Assembly: GCA_045226255.1 (NCBI GenBank)
Contig: JBGVCG010000033.1
Location: 1 to 64,000 of the forward strand
From: UBA1181 sp045226255
GTDB taxonomy: Bacteria; Bacteroidota; Bacteroidia; Bacteroidales; Paludibacteraceae
Length of the DNA stretch: 64,000 nucleotides
Direction of reading: 5' to 3'
Positions 51,876 through 60,500 of the stretch are shown here, in pieces; position 1 is the stretch's first letter, and every line of letters starts with the position of its first letter. The position numbers and the translations under genes were made by a program. The notes below the pieces were generated by a model. That model searched no databases and was not told the origin of the DNA. It was given only the letters and a program-made list of their open reading frames with translations.

Positions 51876-52958
51876 TTATTTACCCCCCTTGCGTCGATTG
51901 CACTCCCTGCACAACATCTGGCAATTCTCGGCAATGGTGCGGCCGCCCTCTTTCCATGGGGTGATGTGGTCGGCTTCCATTTGCTCTATCTCGAAGTGCT
52001 TGCCACAGATTTTGCAGATACCTTGCTGACGCTCATAGACCTCTCGTTTCGTGTTGTCATCGAACGCACGGATGCCTAGGTGGTGCTCGTCGCCGTCAAT
52101 GACGTAGGCGTAAATGCCTGATTTCTTTTGCACATCGCTGTCCATCATCAGTTTCGTTACCTTCTCTTCCAACGCAGTAGCGTCCAACGACTGCTCCTTG
52201 AATTTTTCGTACAGTATTCCCCAATCCACGCCCTTCATCTCTTTGCGGTATTTGGGGAAGAGGGCCTTCACCCAGTTGATGACACTGCTGAAGTGATTCC
52301 AGAGTGCGACTGCGTTAGGGTCGTGCTGGTGGTTGCCCATATAGACCTCGATGTTTCCCTTTGATATCCAACGGATAGCGGTTTCGAGGTAGTCCTGTCG
52401 GATGGGTGAACCGCTCACGTACTTACTCGCCAACCCGTAAGCAGCACAATTGCTTTTGCTGAAATAACGCTTTGCATCACTCACCCAACTGCCAGCATAG
52501 ACCGCATTGCGAAGCTCCTGCTCGGTCAGTTTCTCACCTGCGATGTTGATGGTCTCGAACCATTTCAGTTTCTCACTGTCGGTGCCACTACAGATATACA
52601 CTTGCAATTCGTAATTAAGAATCTGCTCCTTTTCGTCTTCCTGCAGGTTGTGGAAGTATTTGAAGAGATAGGCGAAGTCTCCGTGTACATATTGGCAGAT
52701 GGAAATGGTACGTTGTTGTCCGTCGATGATCTCGAACGTGCCATCATCGCGTGTCGCCCAGTACATCACATTGAGGGGGAAGCCCTGCGTGAGGGTGTCG
52801 ATAACTGCGCTGCGTTGTTTATCGCCATAGACAAACTCTCGCTGGTAGGGTGGACGCACATCTAACTTGCCACCATACGCCTTTACTCCCTGCTCCGCAT
52901 TGTCTGCATAACCCGCTGTTAGGTCGCGGACTGTTATTTTATGCAATTTGATTTCCAT
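51876..52958 (-). CDS. DUF262 (GmrSD-type) and HNH endonuclease protein
   Basis: 360 residues. The N-terminal DUF262 domain has RPPYQREFVYGD (about 35-46) and the nucleotide-binding/catalytic motif IDGQQRTIS (about 78-86). The C-terminal HNH nuclease (about 310-358) has paired cysteines (ICKICGKHF, MLCRECNRRK) and the ADHITPW and ENC core. Such DUF262-HNH proteins belong with the GmrSD-type, modification-dependent restriction enzymes and related phage-defence nucleases. It lies next to Fic and methylase genes on the same strand, fitting a defence role; the target is unknown. It converges on the transporter fusion with a 1-bp gap, and its 3' end is duplicated at 49729. Confidence 0.85.
   Translation of the reverse strand: MEIKLHKITVRDLTAGYADNAEQGVKAYGGKLDVRPPYQREFVYGDKQRSAVIDTLTQGFPLNVMYWATRDDGTFEIIDGQQRTISICQYVHGDFAYLFKYFHNLQEDEKEQILNYELQVYICSGTDSEKLKWFETINIAGEKLTEQELRNAVYAGSWVSDAKRYFSKSNCAAYGLASKYVSGSPIRQDYLETAIRWISKGNIEVYMGNHQHDPNAVALWNHFSSVINWVKALFPKYRKEMKGVDWGILYEKFKEQSLDATALEEKVTKLMMDSDVQKKSGIYAYVIDGDEHHLGIRAFDDNTKREVYERQQGICKICGKHFEIEQMEADHITPWKEGGRTIAENCQMLCRECNRRKGGK
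51892..51936. repeat. 45-bp direct repeat, right copy
   Basis: 3' coding end of the DUF262-HNH gene, identical to 49729-49773; the intact gene continues from here to 52958. Confidence 0.85.
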
Positions 52959-53008
52959 ATAGCTTGGGTTTTATATCGTAATTGAAATAATATTTTAGTT
53001 CAACTCTA

Positions 53009-53938
53009 TTAAATGCTATTCTGTATCTCCAGCACTGCGTTAAGCCTTTCCCTGAGATATTCCGCCACGAGTGTTATCATATCGTCGGGCGACCCACTTC
53101 GTGCGAAACTATCAAACGCCTCGTAGTAGCGGCGACGGTCGGCGAACTTTATATTCACGGGGGGATAGCCAGCTCGGATGAGTTGAAGGTTCATGAGCAA
53201 ACGTCCAGTCCTTCCGTTGCCATCAATGAAAGGGTGTATGCTTTCGAACCGCAGATGGAAAAGCGACACTTGCTCTGCGATATGCAACTTACCATATTTT
53301 TCACCCATGTCGGTGATTAATTCTTCCATTTTGGGTTGAATCAAGTAGGGTTGTACGGGTTCGGTCAGAGCGCCAGCTATACGGACGGGCACTCTTCTGT
53401 ATCGCCCCGCATCCTCGTGTCGGTGGGCAAGCACCAGCGAATGGATGCAATGTATATCGTACTCTGACAGAGGATGTTTTTGCTTCGCCAATTCTTCCAT
53501 CGCCTCGAAAGCCTCCTTGTAACCCACAGCCTCAAGATGGTCTTTCAAAGGTTTTCGGTCGATGGTCATTCCCTGCAGCACCATGGCTGTCTCTTGCAAG
53601 GTAAGGGTGTTTCCCTCAATAGCATTACTGTTGTAGGTATGTTCCACCACGAAGACCTCTTTGAGTGCTTCCACTTCCGCAGGGGAGAGAGGGCGACTAT
53701 TTGCCAATTTTTTTTGCAATGCGTCCACCTCCACCAGTAGGGGTGTGTACACTCTTTTGTCTGCCCGTTTGCTATAAGAACGTGCGTCCACAGGTTGTGT
53801 GGCATTAGCAGGAATGTAATAGAGATTTCCCTTGCGGATTACGCCCGGGATTCTGCCATCGGAGCATAATACCCTTATGCGGCGGGAGGATAGCCCCCAC
53901 CTTTCAGCCGCTTCTGTGATTTTCATATAACCTTCCAT
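53009..53938 (-). CDS. Fic family protein with N-terminal DNA-binding domain
   Basis: 309 residues. Residues about 4-45 look like a MerR/excisionase-type helix-turn-helix (MKITEAAERWGLSSRRIRVLC, DGRIPGVIRKGNLYYIP). The Fic core has the catalytic HPFIDGNGRTGR (235-246), and the inhibitory motif SNAIEGN (104-110) precedes it, which makes it a class II Fic protein. The family AMPylates target proteins at Tyr, Ser or Thr and is often self-inhibited. It lies 50 bp before the DUF262-HNH gene. Three direct copies and one inverted copy of ATATTATTCCGATT lie at and before its start, suggesting autoregulation. Confidence 0.9.
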   Translation of the reverse strand: MEGYMKITEAAERWGLSSRRIRVLCSDGRIPGVIRKGNLYYIPANATQPVDARSYSKRADKRVYTPLLVEVDALQKKLANSRPLSPAEVEALKEVFVVEHTYNSNAIEGNTLTLQETAMVLQGMTIDRKPLKDHLEAVGYKEAFEAMEELAKQKHPLSEYDIHCIHSLVLAHRHEDAGRYRRVPVRIAGALTEPVQPYLIQPKMEELITDMGEKYGKLHIAEQVSLFHLRFESIHPFIDGNGRTGRLLMNLQLIRAGYPPVNIKFADRRRYYEAFDSFARSGSPDDMITLVAEYLRERLNAVLEIQNSI

Positions 53939-54046
53939 ATTATTCCGATTTATGATATAAAACCACTACAAATGTATTATATTATTCCGATTTTCACCAA
54001 AATCACCGTTATATTATTCCGATTATGTGATTTTTCGGAATAATAT
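53937..54046 (-). promoter_or_regulatory. Helically phased operator repeats before fic
   Basis: ATATTATTCCGATT occurs exactly at 53937-53950, 53979-53992 and 54011-54024 (steps of 42 and 32 bp, near 4 and 3 helical turns), with an inverted imperfect copy at 54033-54046. The first overlaps the fic ATG and the last the methylase stop. Confidence 0.7.
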
Positions 54047-55083
54047 CATTCCTTTCCATACCCCTCCTGTTTCTCTGCCGCCATCAGTGTCGTCTCTTCG
54101 GGTTGTGGGTATGTGGAGGCGGAGGATTGACGACGGCGGATGAGGATACGTTCATAAATTCGTTTCCCATTGACGTACGGAGCGCCCTTGGGCATATCCA
54201 TGGTGCTTGTACCTAATATCTCAAATTGGTTAGGATTATATTTATCTAAAAAGGTGATAGGAACACCCATCACATCACTATAATCCATTGGGATGTCAGC
54301 TACCTTATTTACGCTAATAGCCTGATAATTGTCATATATTGGATATTCCTCAGGATTGAACTTTTGGTAAAGTATCAATTCCTCGTGACGCTTTGCAATA
54401 TCTAAATTGGTGAACCAACAGATATTCCCCATACTCCTCCATTTTTGTCCTGTATCATCAATCCAAAAACGAGTAGCACGAGGTTCATAATAATCAGGGA
54501 CTCTGAATTTTGCAAAAGACAAAGAACTACCCAACCATATTTGATTGTTCTTTATTAGAGGAAATATTTCCTTGTAATGAATCGCATTCTGATTTCCAAT
54601 AATTACAAATTTTTTATCGTACTTTATTAGTTGTGCCACGTACTCTCTAAACAGCGAAAAAGGAGGGTTGGTCACTACAATATCCGCTTGCTTTAATAGT
54701 TCAATGCATTCTTGCGAGCGGAAATCACCATCACCCTTAAGGTAGTTGATGCCTATTTCTTCAGGGTCGGGTACACGATTGCCGTTATGGTCACCCGTAT
54801 ATTCAAGCCAAATGGCACGCTCTGAGTTGTTTTGACTAAACAAATCACGCTCTTGACTTTTATAGCAAGTGGTGATAAGTTTTTTCAAGCCTAATTGCTC
54901 GAAATTGTAGCTGAAATAGTGAAAGAAATTGCTGATGCGAGGGTCATCACAGTTACAGAGCACCACTTTATCTTTGAAGTGTTGTTTGTAGTGCTTCAAT
55001 TCGTTTTCAATATCAGAGAGTTCTGTGTAGAATTCATCCTCTTTTGCCTTGTTGGCGGCATTCAAGCTTTTATTTCCTGCCAT
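54046..55083 (-). CDS. EcoRI-family adenine-specific DNA methyltransferase
   Basis: 345 residues. It follows the EcoRI-family modification enzyme layout: KAKEDEFYTELSDIENELKHY at the start, VLCNCDDPRISNFFHYF (SAM-binding region, about 41-57), the catalytic NPPF (139-142) inside ADIVVTNPPFSLF, and a C-terminal NGKRIYERILIRRR. It would methylate adenine N6. No EcoRI-type endonuclease is next to it; the neighbours are Fic and DUF262-HNH, so it may protect host DNA within a modification-linked defence set or be an orphan. The ATG at 55083 lies 3 bases after a 10-bp hairpin in a long structured leader. Confidence 0.85.
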   Translation of the reverse strand: MAGNKSLNAANKAKEDEFYTELSDIENELKHYKQHFKDKVVLCNCDDPRISNFFHYFSYNFEQLGLKKLITTCYKSQERDLFSQNNSERAIWLEYTGDHNGNRVPDPEEIGINYLKGDGDFRSQECIELLKQADIVVTNPPFSLFREYVAQLIKYDKKFVIIGNQNAIHYKEIFPLIKNNQIWLGSSLSFAKFRVPDYYEPRATRFWIDDTGQKWRSMGNICWFTNLDIAKRHEELILYQKFNPEEYPIYDNYQAISVNKVADIPMDYSDVMGVPITFLDKYNPNQFEILGTSTMDMPKGAPYVNGKRIYERILIRRRQSSASTYPQPEETTLMAAEKQEGYGKE

Positions 55084-55086
55084 GCT

Positions 55087-55283
55087 GATTGATAGTTAGC
55101 GCATCACTATCAATCTCGCTATCGGGCAAAAGAAAGGTGTGAGCCTTTCCATCTTGTCCACGGAGAGCCTGCAAGAACTCCGTTGCACCATTAGATTAGC
55201 CCACACCTTAACGGCATGAGCATCAACTCTATATGGTGCAACGGAAAGTGCGTAACTCTCCGTGGATTAGCGTTTATCCGATA
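55087..55283 (-). ncRNA. Structured leader of the EcoRI-family methylase gene (candidate cis-RNA)
   Basis: Perfect pairings: 55087-55096 with 55106-55115 (10 bp, 3 bases before the ATG); 55157-55167 with 55256-55266 (11 bp); 55179-55191 with 55233-55245 (13 bp, nested); outer TATCGG (55120-55125) with CCGATA (55278-55283). AAGGTGTG (55134-55141) pairs with CACACCTT (55202-55209) across the nested stems, a pseudoknot, and competes with a local GAAAGG / CCTTTC hairpin (55132-55149). A 31-codon frame (55191 to 55096) ends inside the last hairpin loop. I recognise no known RNA family. Confidence 0.55.
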
Positions 55284-55367
55284 ATTCTAAATCATCAGTT
55301 TGCAGGCTTTTGATTTGGACAAGAATAATAGCTAATGCTGTATGTTAATATTTAAAATTTCCTACTG

Positions 55368-55407
55368 TCTGTTTCGTAAAAAAATTTTTATTAAACGTTC
55401 AAAGATA
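55368..55407 (-). promoter_or_regulatory. Promoter and early leader motif of the methylase gene
   Basis: On the minus strand TATCTTTG (55407-55400) is followed 18 bp later by TTTTACGAAACAGA (55381-55368). The same motif follows a TATGTTTG box before the right-edge methyltransferase gene (62476-62518). Confidence 0.55.
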
Positions 55408-55445
55408 TAAAAAAATGGAGAATGGAGAGGTAGGTGGAAGAAAAA

Positions 55446-55566
55446 TGTGTTGCCCCTACGGGGCATTTCGGCATCATCACGTGCGAATGTGGCAAATACC
55501 AATAAATGCACCACATGTCCACCCTGTAAGGGCCTTTCATTCCCTAGCCCAGGGCAACAACCTGGG
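55446..55566 (+). repeat. GC-hairpin intergenic array, copy 1
   Basis: Small hairpins in a row: GCCCCTACGGGGC (55452-55464), CCCTGTAAGGG (55522-55532), CCCAGG / CCTGGG (55548-55566). The last two resemble the pair at 62276-62320. Possibly a dispersed element; no coding potential seen. Confidence 0.5.
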
Positions 55567-55595
55567 TCATGCACGAACAAACAACATACATACAC

Positions 55596-55623
55596 GAAGA
55601 GACGATGTACACATCGTCTCTAC
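55596..55623. repeat. Dispersed 28-bp palindrome, copy 3
   Basis: GAAGAGACGATGTA / CACATCGTCTCTAC, followed by AATCAACGGG, the inverted form of copy 2's flank. A GGGCGT / ACGCCC hairpin (55631-55650) follows. Confidence 0.7.
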
Positions 55624-55647
55624 AATCAACGGGCGTGAAATCGAACG

Positions 55648-55706
55648 CCCAATTCTTAATTCAAAATTGACTACGTCGAACTAACGTTTCAAAATTCAAA
55701 ATTATC
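55648..55706 (-). repeat. Dispersed AT-rich intergenic repeat, copy 5
   Basis: On the minus strand GAAACGTTAGTTCGACGTAG, then TCAATTTTGAATTAAGAATT. It abuts the stop of the 55708-56382 gene. Confidence 0.65.
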
Positions 55707-55707
55707 T

Positions 55708-56382
55708 CTACTCTGCCGCCGACAACGCATCATACGACTCCACCATCGTCGCACCGCCCAGCGTATACCTAAAGCCAAGCGAAATCACATTACTGCGGAA
55801 TTTACCATGGAAAGCCCGCTCGTCCGCATTCACCAAATCGAAGGCGTAACGGTAGGAGAGCAACAGCTTCCAGTTCTCATTGATGTTATATCCAAACTCT
55901 GTGCCGAGCGACATGCCGAAGCATTGGTTCATCTCCTTGTTATCCAACTCATACCTGCGATGCTCCTCGCCATTATAGAACATGGTAGGCGTTTTCTGGC
56001 TAAGGAAGAAATCCCCCTGTATGCCGTAGGTGAAACCCAACCAAAAGTCCGAGATAGGGAAACGATACGTCAGCAAGACAGGCACAGAGAAGTAGCGGAA
56101 GCGGCATGTGCTTGGAGCCTCACCCTCCCACTCGTCGGTAGGTTCGAGCCTGTAGCACTTGGTGACGTGCGCCGCCCCGAAGCCCAAGTACCAATTGGGG
56201 GCGAACGAATAGGAGGCCCTGAACTCAGGGAGGAAAGAAATAGCGTTCTTCATGAGGAAATTAGGCTCGTCCGCCCTGTTGGAGCGGGAGATGGACGCCC
56301 CCAAATCAACACCGAATTCCCACTGGGCGCTCGCCAACAAAGGGGCGAGGGAGAGCAATATCAGACTAAATATACGTTTCAT
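55708..56382 (-). CDS. Outer-membrane beta-barrel protein
   Basis: 224 residues with a signal peptide (MKRIFSLILLSLAPLLASAQ). The mature chain shows barrel strands (WEFGVDLGASISRSNRA, FLPEFRASYSFAPNWYLGFGAA, FRYFSVPVLLTYRFPISDFWLGFTYGIQGDFFL, WKLLLSYRYAFDLV, NVISLGFRYTLGG), typical of small PorT-like/OMP_b-brl_2 proteins of Bacteroidetes. The C-terminus goes 16 residues beyond the last strand. The role is unknown. It lies downstream of the LD-carboxypeptidase gene on the same strand (48-bp gap), so they may be co-transcribed. Confidence 0.7.
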   Translation of the reverse strand: MKRIFSLILLSLAPLLASAQWEFGVDLGASISRSNRADEPNFLMKNAISFLPEFRASYSFAPNWYLGFGAAHVTKCYRLEPTDEWEGEAPSTCRFRYFSVPVLLTYRFPISDFWLGFTYGIQGDFFLSQKTPTMFYNGEEHRRYELDNKEMNQCFGMSLGTEFGYNINENWKLLLSYRYAFDLVNADERAFHGKFRSNVISLGFRYTLGGATMVESYDALSAAE

Positions 56383-56430
56383 ACATCAACTTTTCCACAA
56401 AGATAAACAAATCTACCAATGTAACGGAAT

Positions 56431-57357
56431 TCATTTCCGCTTATTATCCTTCGTCGGATTATATATAGACCAAGAACCGCCCTCCTTCGTGACGGAGAGC
56501 TTATATTCGGCGCCCTCCAGGATCGGGCAGTTATACCCCTCATGTCCAACCGGCACACCGAAAAGGACCGGGTAGTCATACCCTGCCACCGCATCACGGA
56601 TCACCTTTTCCGCGGAGACCAGCGTCGGATCCTCAGGGATGTCGGAGAAACAGCCGACCACCAGTCCGGCCAAATCTTTGAGCACCCCTCCCAGGCGCAG
56701 GTTATTCATCATACGGTCGATATGGTAGAGCCGTTCGCTCAGGTCCTCGATGAAGAGGATCTTTCCCCGCATATCCACGTCATAAGGCGTGCCGCGCAAG
56801 GCGTAGAGCAAGGAGAGGTTACCACCGAACACAGGGGCATGGACCTCCCCCAACCTATTCAGCGGAGAAGCCTCAACGGCGCACTCCACACGTTTGCCCT
56901 TCAGCAGGTCACGGAGGGCAGTGGCGGATTTGCTATTGGAGGAGATGGCCTTTGCCATCACTCCGTGAACCGAAGCATAGCCATGCTGATGGAAAGAGGC
57001 GTGCAGGGCGGTCACGTCGCTAAAACCGATCAGCCACTTCGGCGACTGGGCGAACTTCGTGAAGTCCAGCCGGTCCACGATGCGCATGCAACCATATCCG
57101 CCACGTGCGCAAAGGATAGCCGAAACGGCGGGGTCGTCCATCGCCAGCTGCAAGTCCAGCAAACGATCCTCGTCCGATGCGGAAAAGCGTCCGCAATTAC
57201 CCTTCGCCGTGAAACCCACCTGGGCCACGAAGCCCCACTTATGCAGGCGGGCACACGCCCCGTCTATCAACGCAGGATCCACCGCACCCGCAGGCGCTAC
57301 GATGGCGATCTTATCGCCCTTCTTCAAATATCTCGGTTGTATGACCATAATACGCAC
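56431..57357 (-). CDS. ldcA: LD-carboxypeptidase (S66 family)
   Basis: 308 residues with the Ser-Glu-His triad of the S66 family: Ser113 in GFSDVTALH, Glu204 in FIEDLSERLYHIDRM and His272 in PVGHEGYNCPI. It cleaves the terminal D-Ala from tetrapeptides released from peptidoglycan so that they can be recycled in the cytoplasm; no signal peptide is present. Start ATG 57357 or ATG 57348 (MVIQPRYLKKGDKIAIVAPAG); the second gives the more usual N-terminus. The family name LdcA is used by homology. Confidence 0.9.
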   Translation of the reverse strand: MRIMVIQPRYLKKGDKIAIVAPAGAVDPALIDGACARLHKWGFVAQVGFTAKGNCGRFSASDEDRLLDLQLAMDDPAVSAILCARGGYGCMRIVDRLDFTKFAQSPKWLIGFSDVTALHASFHQHGYASVHGVMAKAISSNSKSATALRDLLKGKRVECAVEASPLNRLGEVHAPVFGGNLSLLYALRGTPYDVDMRGKILFIEDLSERLYHIDRMMNNLRLGGVLKDLAGLVVGCFSDIPEDPTLVSAEKVIRDAVAGYDYPVLFGVPVGHEGYNCPILEGAEYKLSVTKEGGSWSIYNPTKDNKRK

Positions 57358-57462
57358 TCTTTTATATCCTTACAAAGTTAATCGGAAAAAGAGAAAGTGG
57401 CAATGGATTTCACGAATTAAGAGGGAAAAATATGTTAAGGGAGATATGGTGCGGGGAGAAAA

Positions 57463-57501
57463 GAAAGGCCGCGACGACACCAGTTCGTGTGCCGTCGCGG
57501 T
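57463..57501 (-). terminator. Terminator of the DUF285 surface protein gene
   Basis: On the minus strand a long stem CCGCGACG / CGTCGCGG with CAC / GTG pairs inside, followed by CCTTTCTTTTCTC, 28 bp past the stop at 57529. Confidence 0.8.
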
Positions 57502-57528
57502 CCCTATCATAGGTTGTTAAATAGTGTC

Positions 57529-60500
57529 TCAGTCTACAACGAATTTGGCCTTCTGCCCGTTGATCTCTATGACATAGATAGTTTGGCGTGGAAGCGATAT
57601 TTGCGTCACGTCCTTGGCGACGCCTTTCTCAACGAGGTTGCCACGTACGTCGTAGATGCGGTAAGGAGAGGCGACGGATGCCTGGATAAAGAGGGAACCG
57701 TCGGATGTCCAGATACGTAAATCATCATTTCCGTTCGATACGACGCCCGTACTCTGGATGTAAAGACTCGTCACGGTAATGTCCTCGGCCGGCATTGTCT
57801 CTGGCAATCCTACCCATCTGTTAAACGTAAAGCCCTTCTTCGATGGTCCGGCTATCGGTGTGATCGTATCACCGAAGGCGATCGTGTCTTGTTGATAAAC
57901 AACGTCATCCACCTTGTAGGTGAGGACATAATCATTCACGGTGAAGAAAGCGTTAAAGGTGAGGTCATAAGTCGGCATAGTTGTTGGCGTGCCCTTCTTT
58001 CCTATCCATCCTTTAAATGTATGACCAGTCTTCTTTGGTGCTGGAATGCCTTCATGCGTGATACGGGTGCCACTGGCTAATGTATCTCTCATATACAATT
58101 CACCATCTACCATGTAGTTGATGACAAACTCATCCTTTTGCCACAAAGCGGTGCACGTGTATGGAGTGTTGAAGAAATCCTCCCGATTGATCGTCAAAGT
58201 GGAGAGCGTGTCAAGTCTCATATCCTCTTGGGAGACTTCCCATCCCATGAAGAGATAATTCTCCTTTACTGGATCGCTAACCGTAAGCGGACAATCCTGG
58301 AACTCAAATTCTTCCGCACCTTTTTTGCCTTCCTCCCATGCACCGCCATCCAGATTGTAGACGATGTTTGATTTGTAGTAGGTGAACAGACCTGCGTATT
58401 TGCCGGTTTCATCCAGACGCGCGGCCGAACGGTAATCGTTAAAGTCACTAACTTTCGACCCCCTGCCTCCAACTAAGGCGTCACATCCGTCGAACATACC
58501 CTTGTAGGCAATCGCACTCGGCACATCATCCCCCACAATGATTTTCTTCAGGGAGGAACAACCGGAAAATGCATAATTAAAGGCATTGCATGAGTTGTTT
58601 GGACGGTTGAAGCCCAGCGTGGATAGATCGATATATTCAAGAGCCTTGCATCCATAGAACGTGTAATTCATGACGCTGATCTCGAGATCTTCAAGTCCCT
58701 TGATGCACTTCAGCCGTTCGAACCCATAGAACCAATAATCTAACGTGAATTCACGGTCTATATTCGAATAACTCTCCATATAGGCAAAGGTCGGATCGAT
58801 GATGACCGTATCGACAAACGAGCGGGCGCCTTTCCAAGGCACGGAATCGCTGTTTTGGAAAAGGAGGGTATTAAATGTGACTGCGTTCTGCGGAATGTTT
58901 GTGCCTTGGTACAGTGTCAACGTGTGCGCACTTGAATCCGCCACAAAATATCGAACGAGTTCATCGGTTAAATAGCCAGGCTTTCCACCTTCTCCATCCA
59001 CGTGCGCATAGGCGGAATCTATGCGCATAAGACTTGTTGAGTCATAATGTATGGCTGGATTATATTTCGTGCCTAATTTGCCGACTAGATTTGTACAACC
59101 ATCAAAAATATAAGTTCCTTTTTCCAAGGAGGCTGTGCTCCATTGGTCATCAACTACAATATGCTTCAAATTGGCGCAACCAATGAACATGTTGCTCATA
59201 TCGGTTACATTCTTAGTGTCAATACCTCGCAGATCGATGATGGTGAATTTTTCGCATCCGGAAAACATATAACTCATGTCCTTCAGTTTAGCCGTCACAT
59301 GACTTATTTGGGTCATGTATGTAAGGTTATAGCAACTTCCGAACATGTTGTTCATCGTTGTCACATTTCGGGTGTTAAAATTATGCTTTATGGATGTTAA
59401 CTTCCTGCAGTCCGCGAACATAGCGGACATGTCTGTCACTTCGGCCGTTTCAAGGTTCTTGATATCAATCTCCGTAAACGATTGGCACCCAAAGAACATT
59501 CTGCTCATGTTGGTGACTTTCTTCGTGTCAAATCCTTTCAGGTCAATTGACCCCAAAGAACACATGGCGAAGAACATGCAGTTCATGTCTGTCACATTGC
59601 TTGTGTTGAAAGAACTTATATCCAGGGAGGTGACACGTAGACAATTGGCGAACATGCCGCTCATGTTCGTCACGTTGTCCGTCTTGAATGAACGAAGATT
59701 CAATGATCGGAGGTTATAACATCCGTTGAACATGTCGCTCATGTCGGTCACATAATCTGTCTTAAACCCATCAAGACACAATGAATCGAGGTTGTTGCAT
59801 TCATTGAACATTCCACTCATGTCGGTCACGTTGTCCGTAACCAAATTATCCAATCCTTGAATATTCTTTATTCCCTTGAATCCATCGAACATCTTCTTTA
59901 ATGTGTATGGTTTAAACGTCTTCATGGAAGGATCGATAACAACCAACGTGTCTCCTTCAGGATAGAATTTGCTTCCGGACAGGGATGGATCCACCTTGCT
60001 CTGCCAGAAGTAATCGATGCCTTGGTTGCCATTCTGACGTAGGATGTATGCATTGTCGGGAGCGATGCCATAACGGAACGTCAGGATATGTCCTTCCCGT
60101 TCGACATAAACTTGTCGTCCGTAAGAAAGGTAGCCTGGATTTCCTTCCCCCTCATCGATGTGGGCGTAAGACTTATCCGTATGATTAAGGTCGAAGGCTG
60201 TTCCTTTTTCTCCAACTAGTGAGACACACCCTTTGAACATGTTATCGTCTGCGACAATCGAGTCCGTCCGCCAACAATCACTTACGAAAATGGTCGTCAA
60301 GGAAGAGTCATTGTGGAACATGTATTCCATATCGGTCACTTTGCGGGTGTCGAAACTGGATAGATCCAGTGTGTCCAGACTCTTACAATTGATAAACATA
60401 CCGTTCATGGAGGTGATGTTTTGGGTGTTAAAACTTGTCAAATTCAAGTTGGCGCATTTGTTACAGTCCCTAAACATGTATATCATATCCGTAACGTTAT

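Noticed and set aside
55096..55191. 31-codon leader peptide gene before the methylase
   Set aside because: It has an ATG but no ribosome site, and another frame over the same bases looks equally protein-like; noted only as part of the structured leader.
55084..55283. Retron-type msr/msd RNA
   Set aside because: There are long inverted pairings, but no reverse transcriptase gene is nearby and the expected branch-point layout is not evident.
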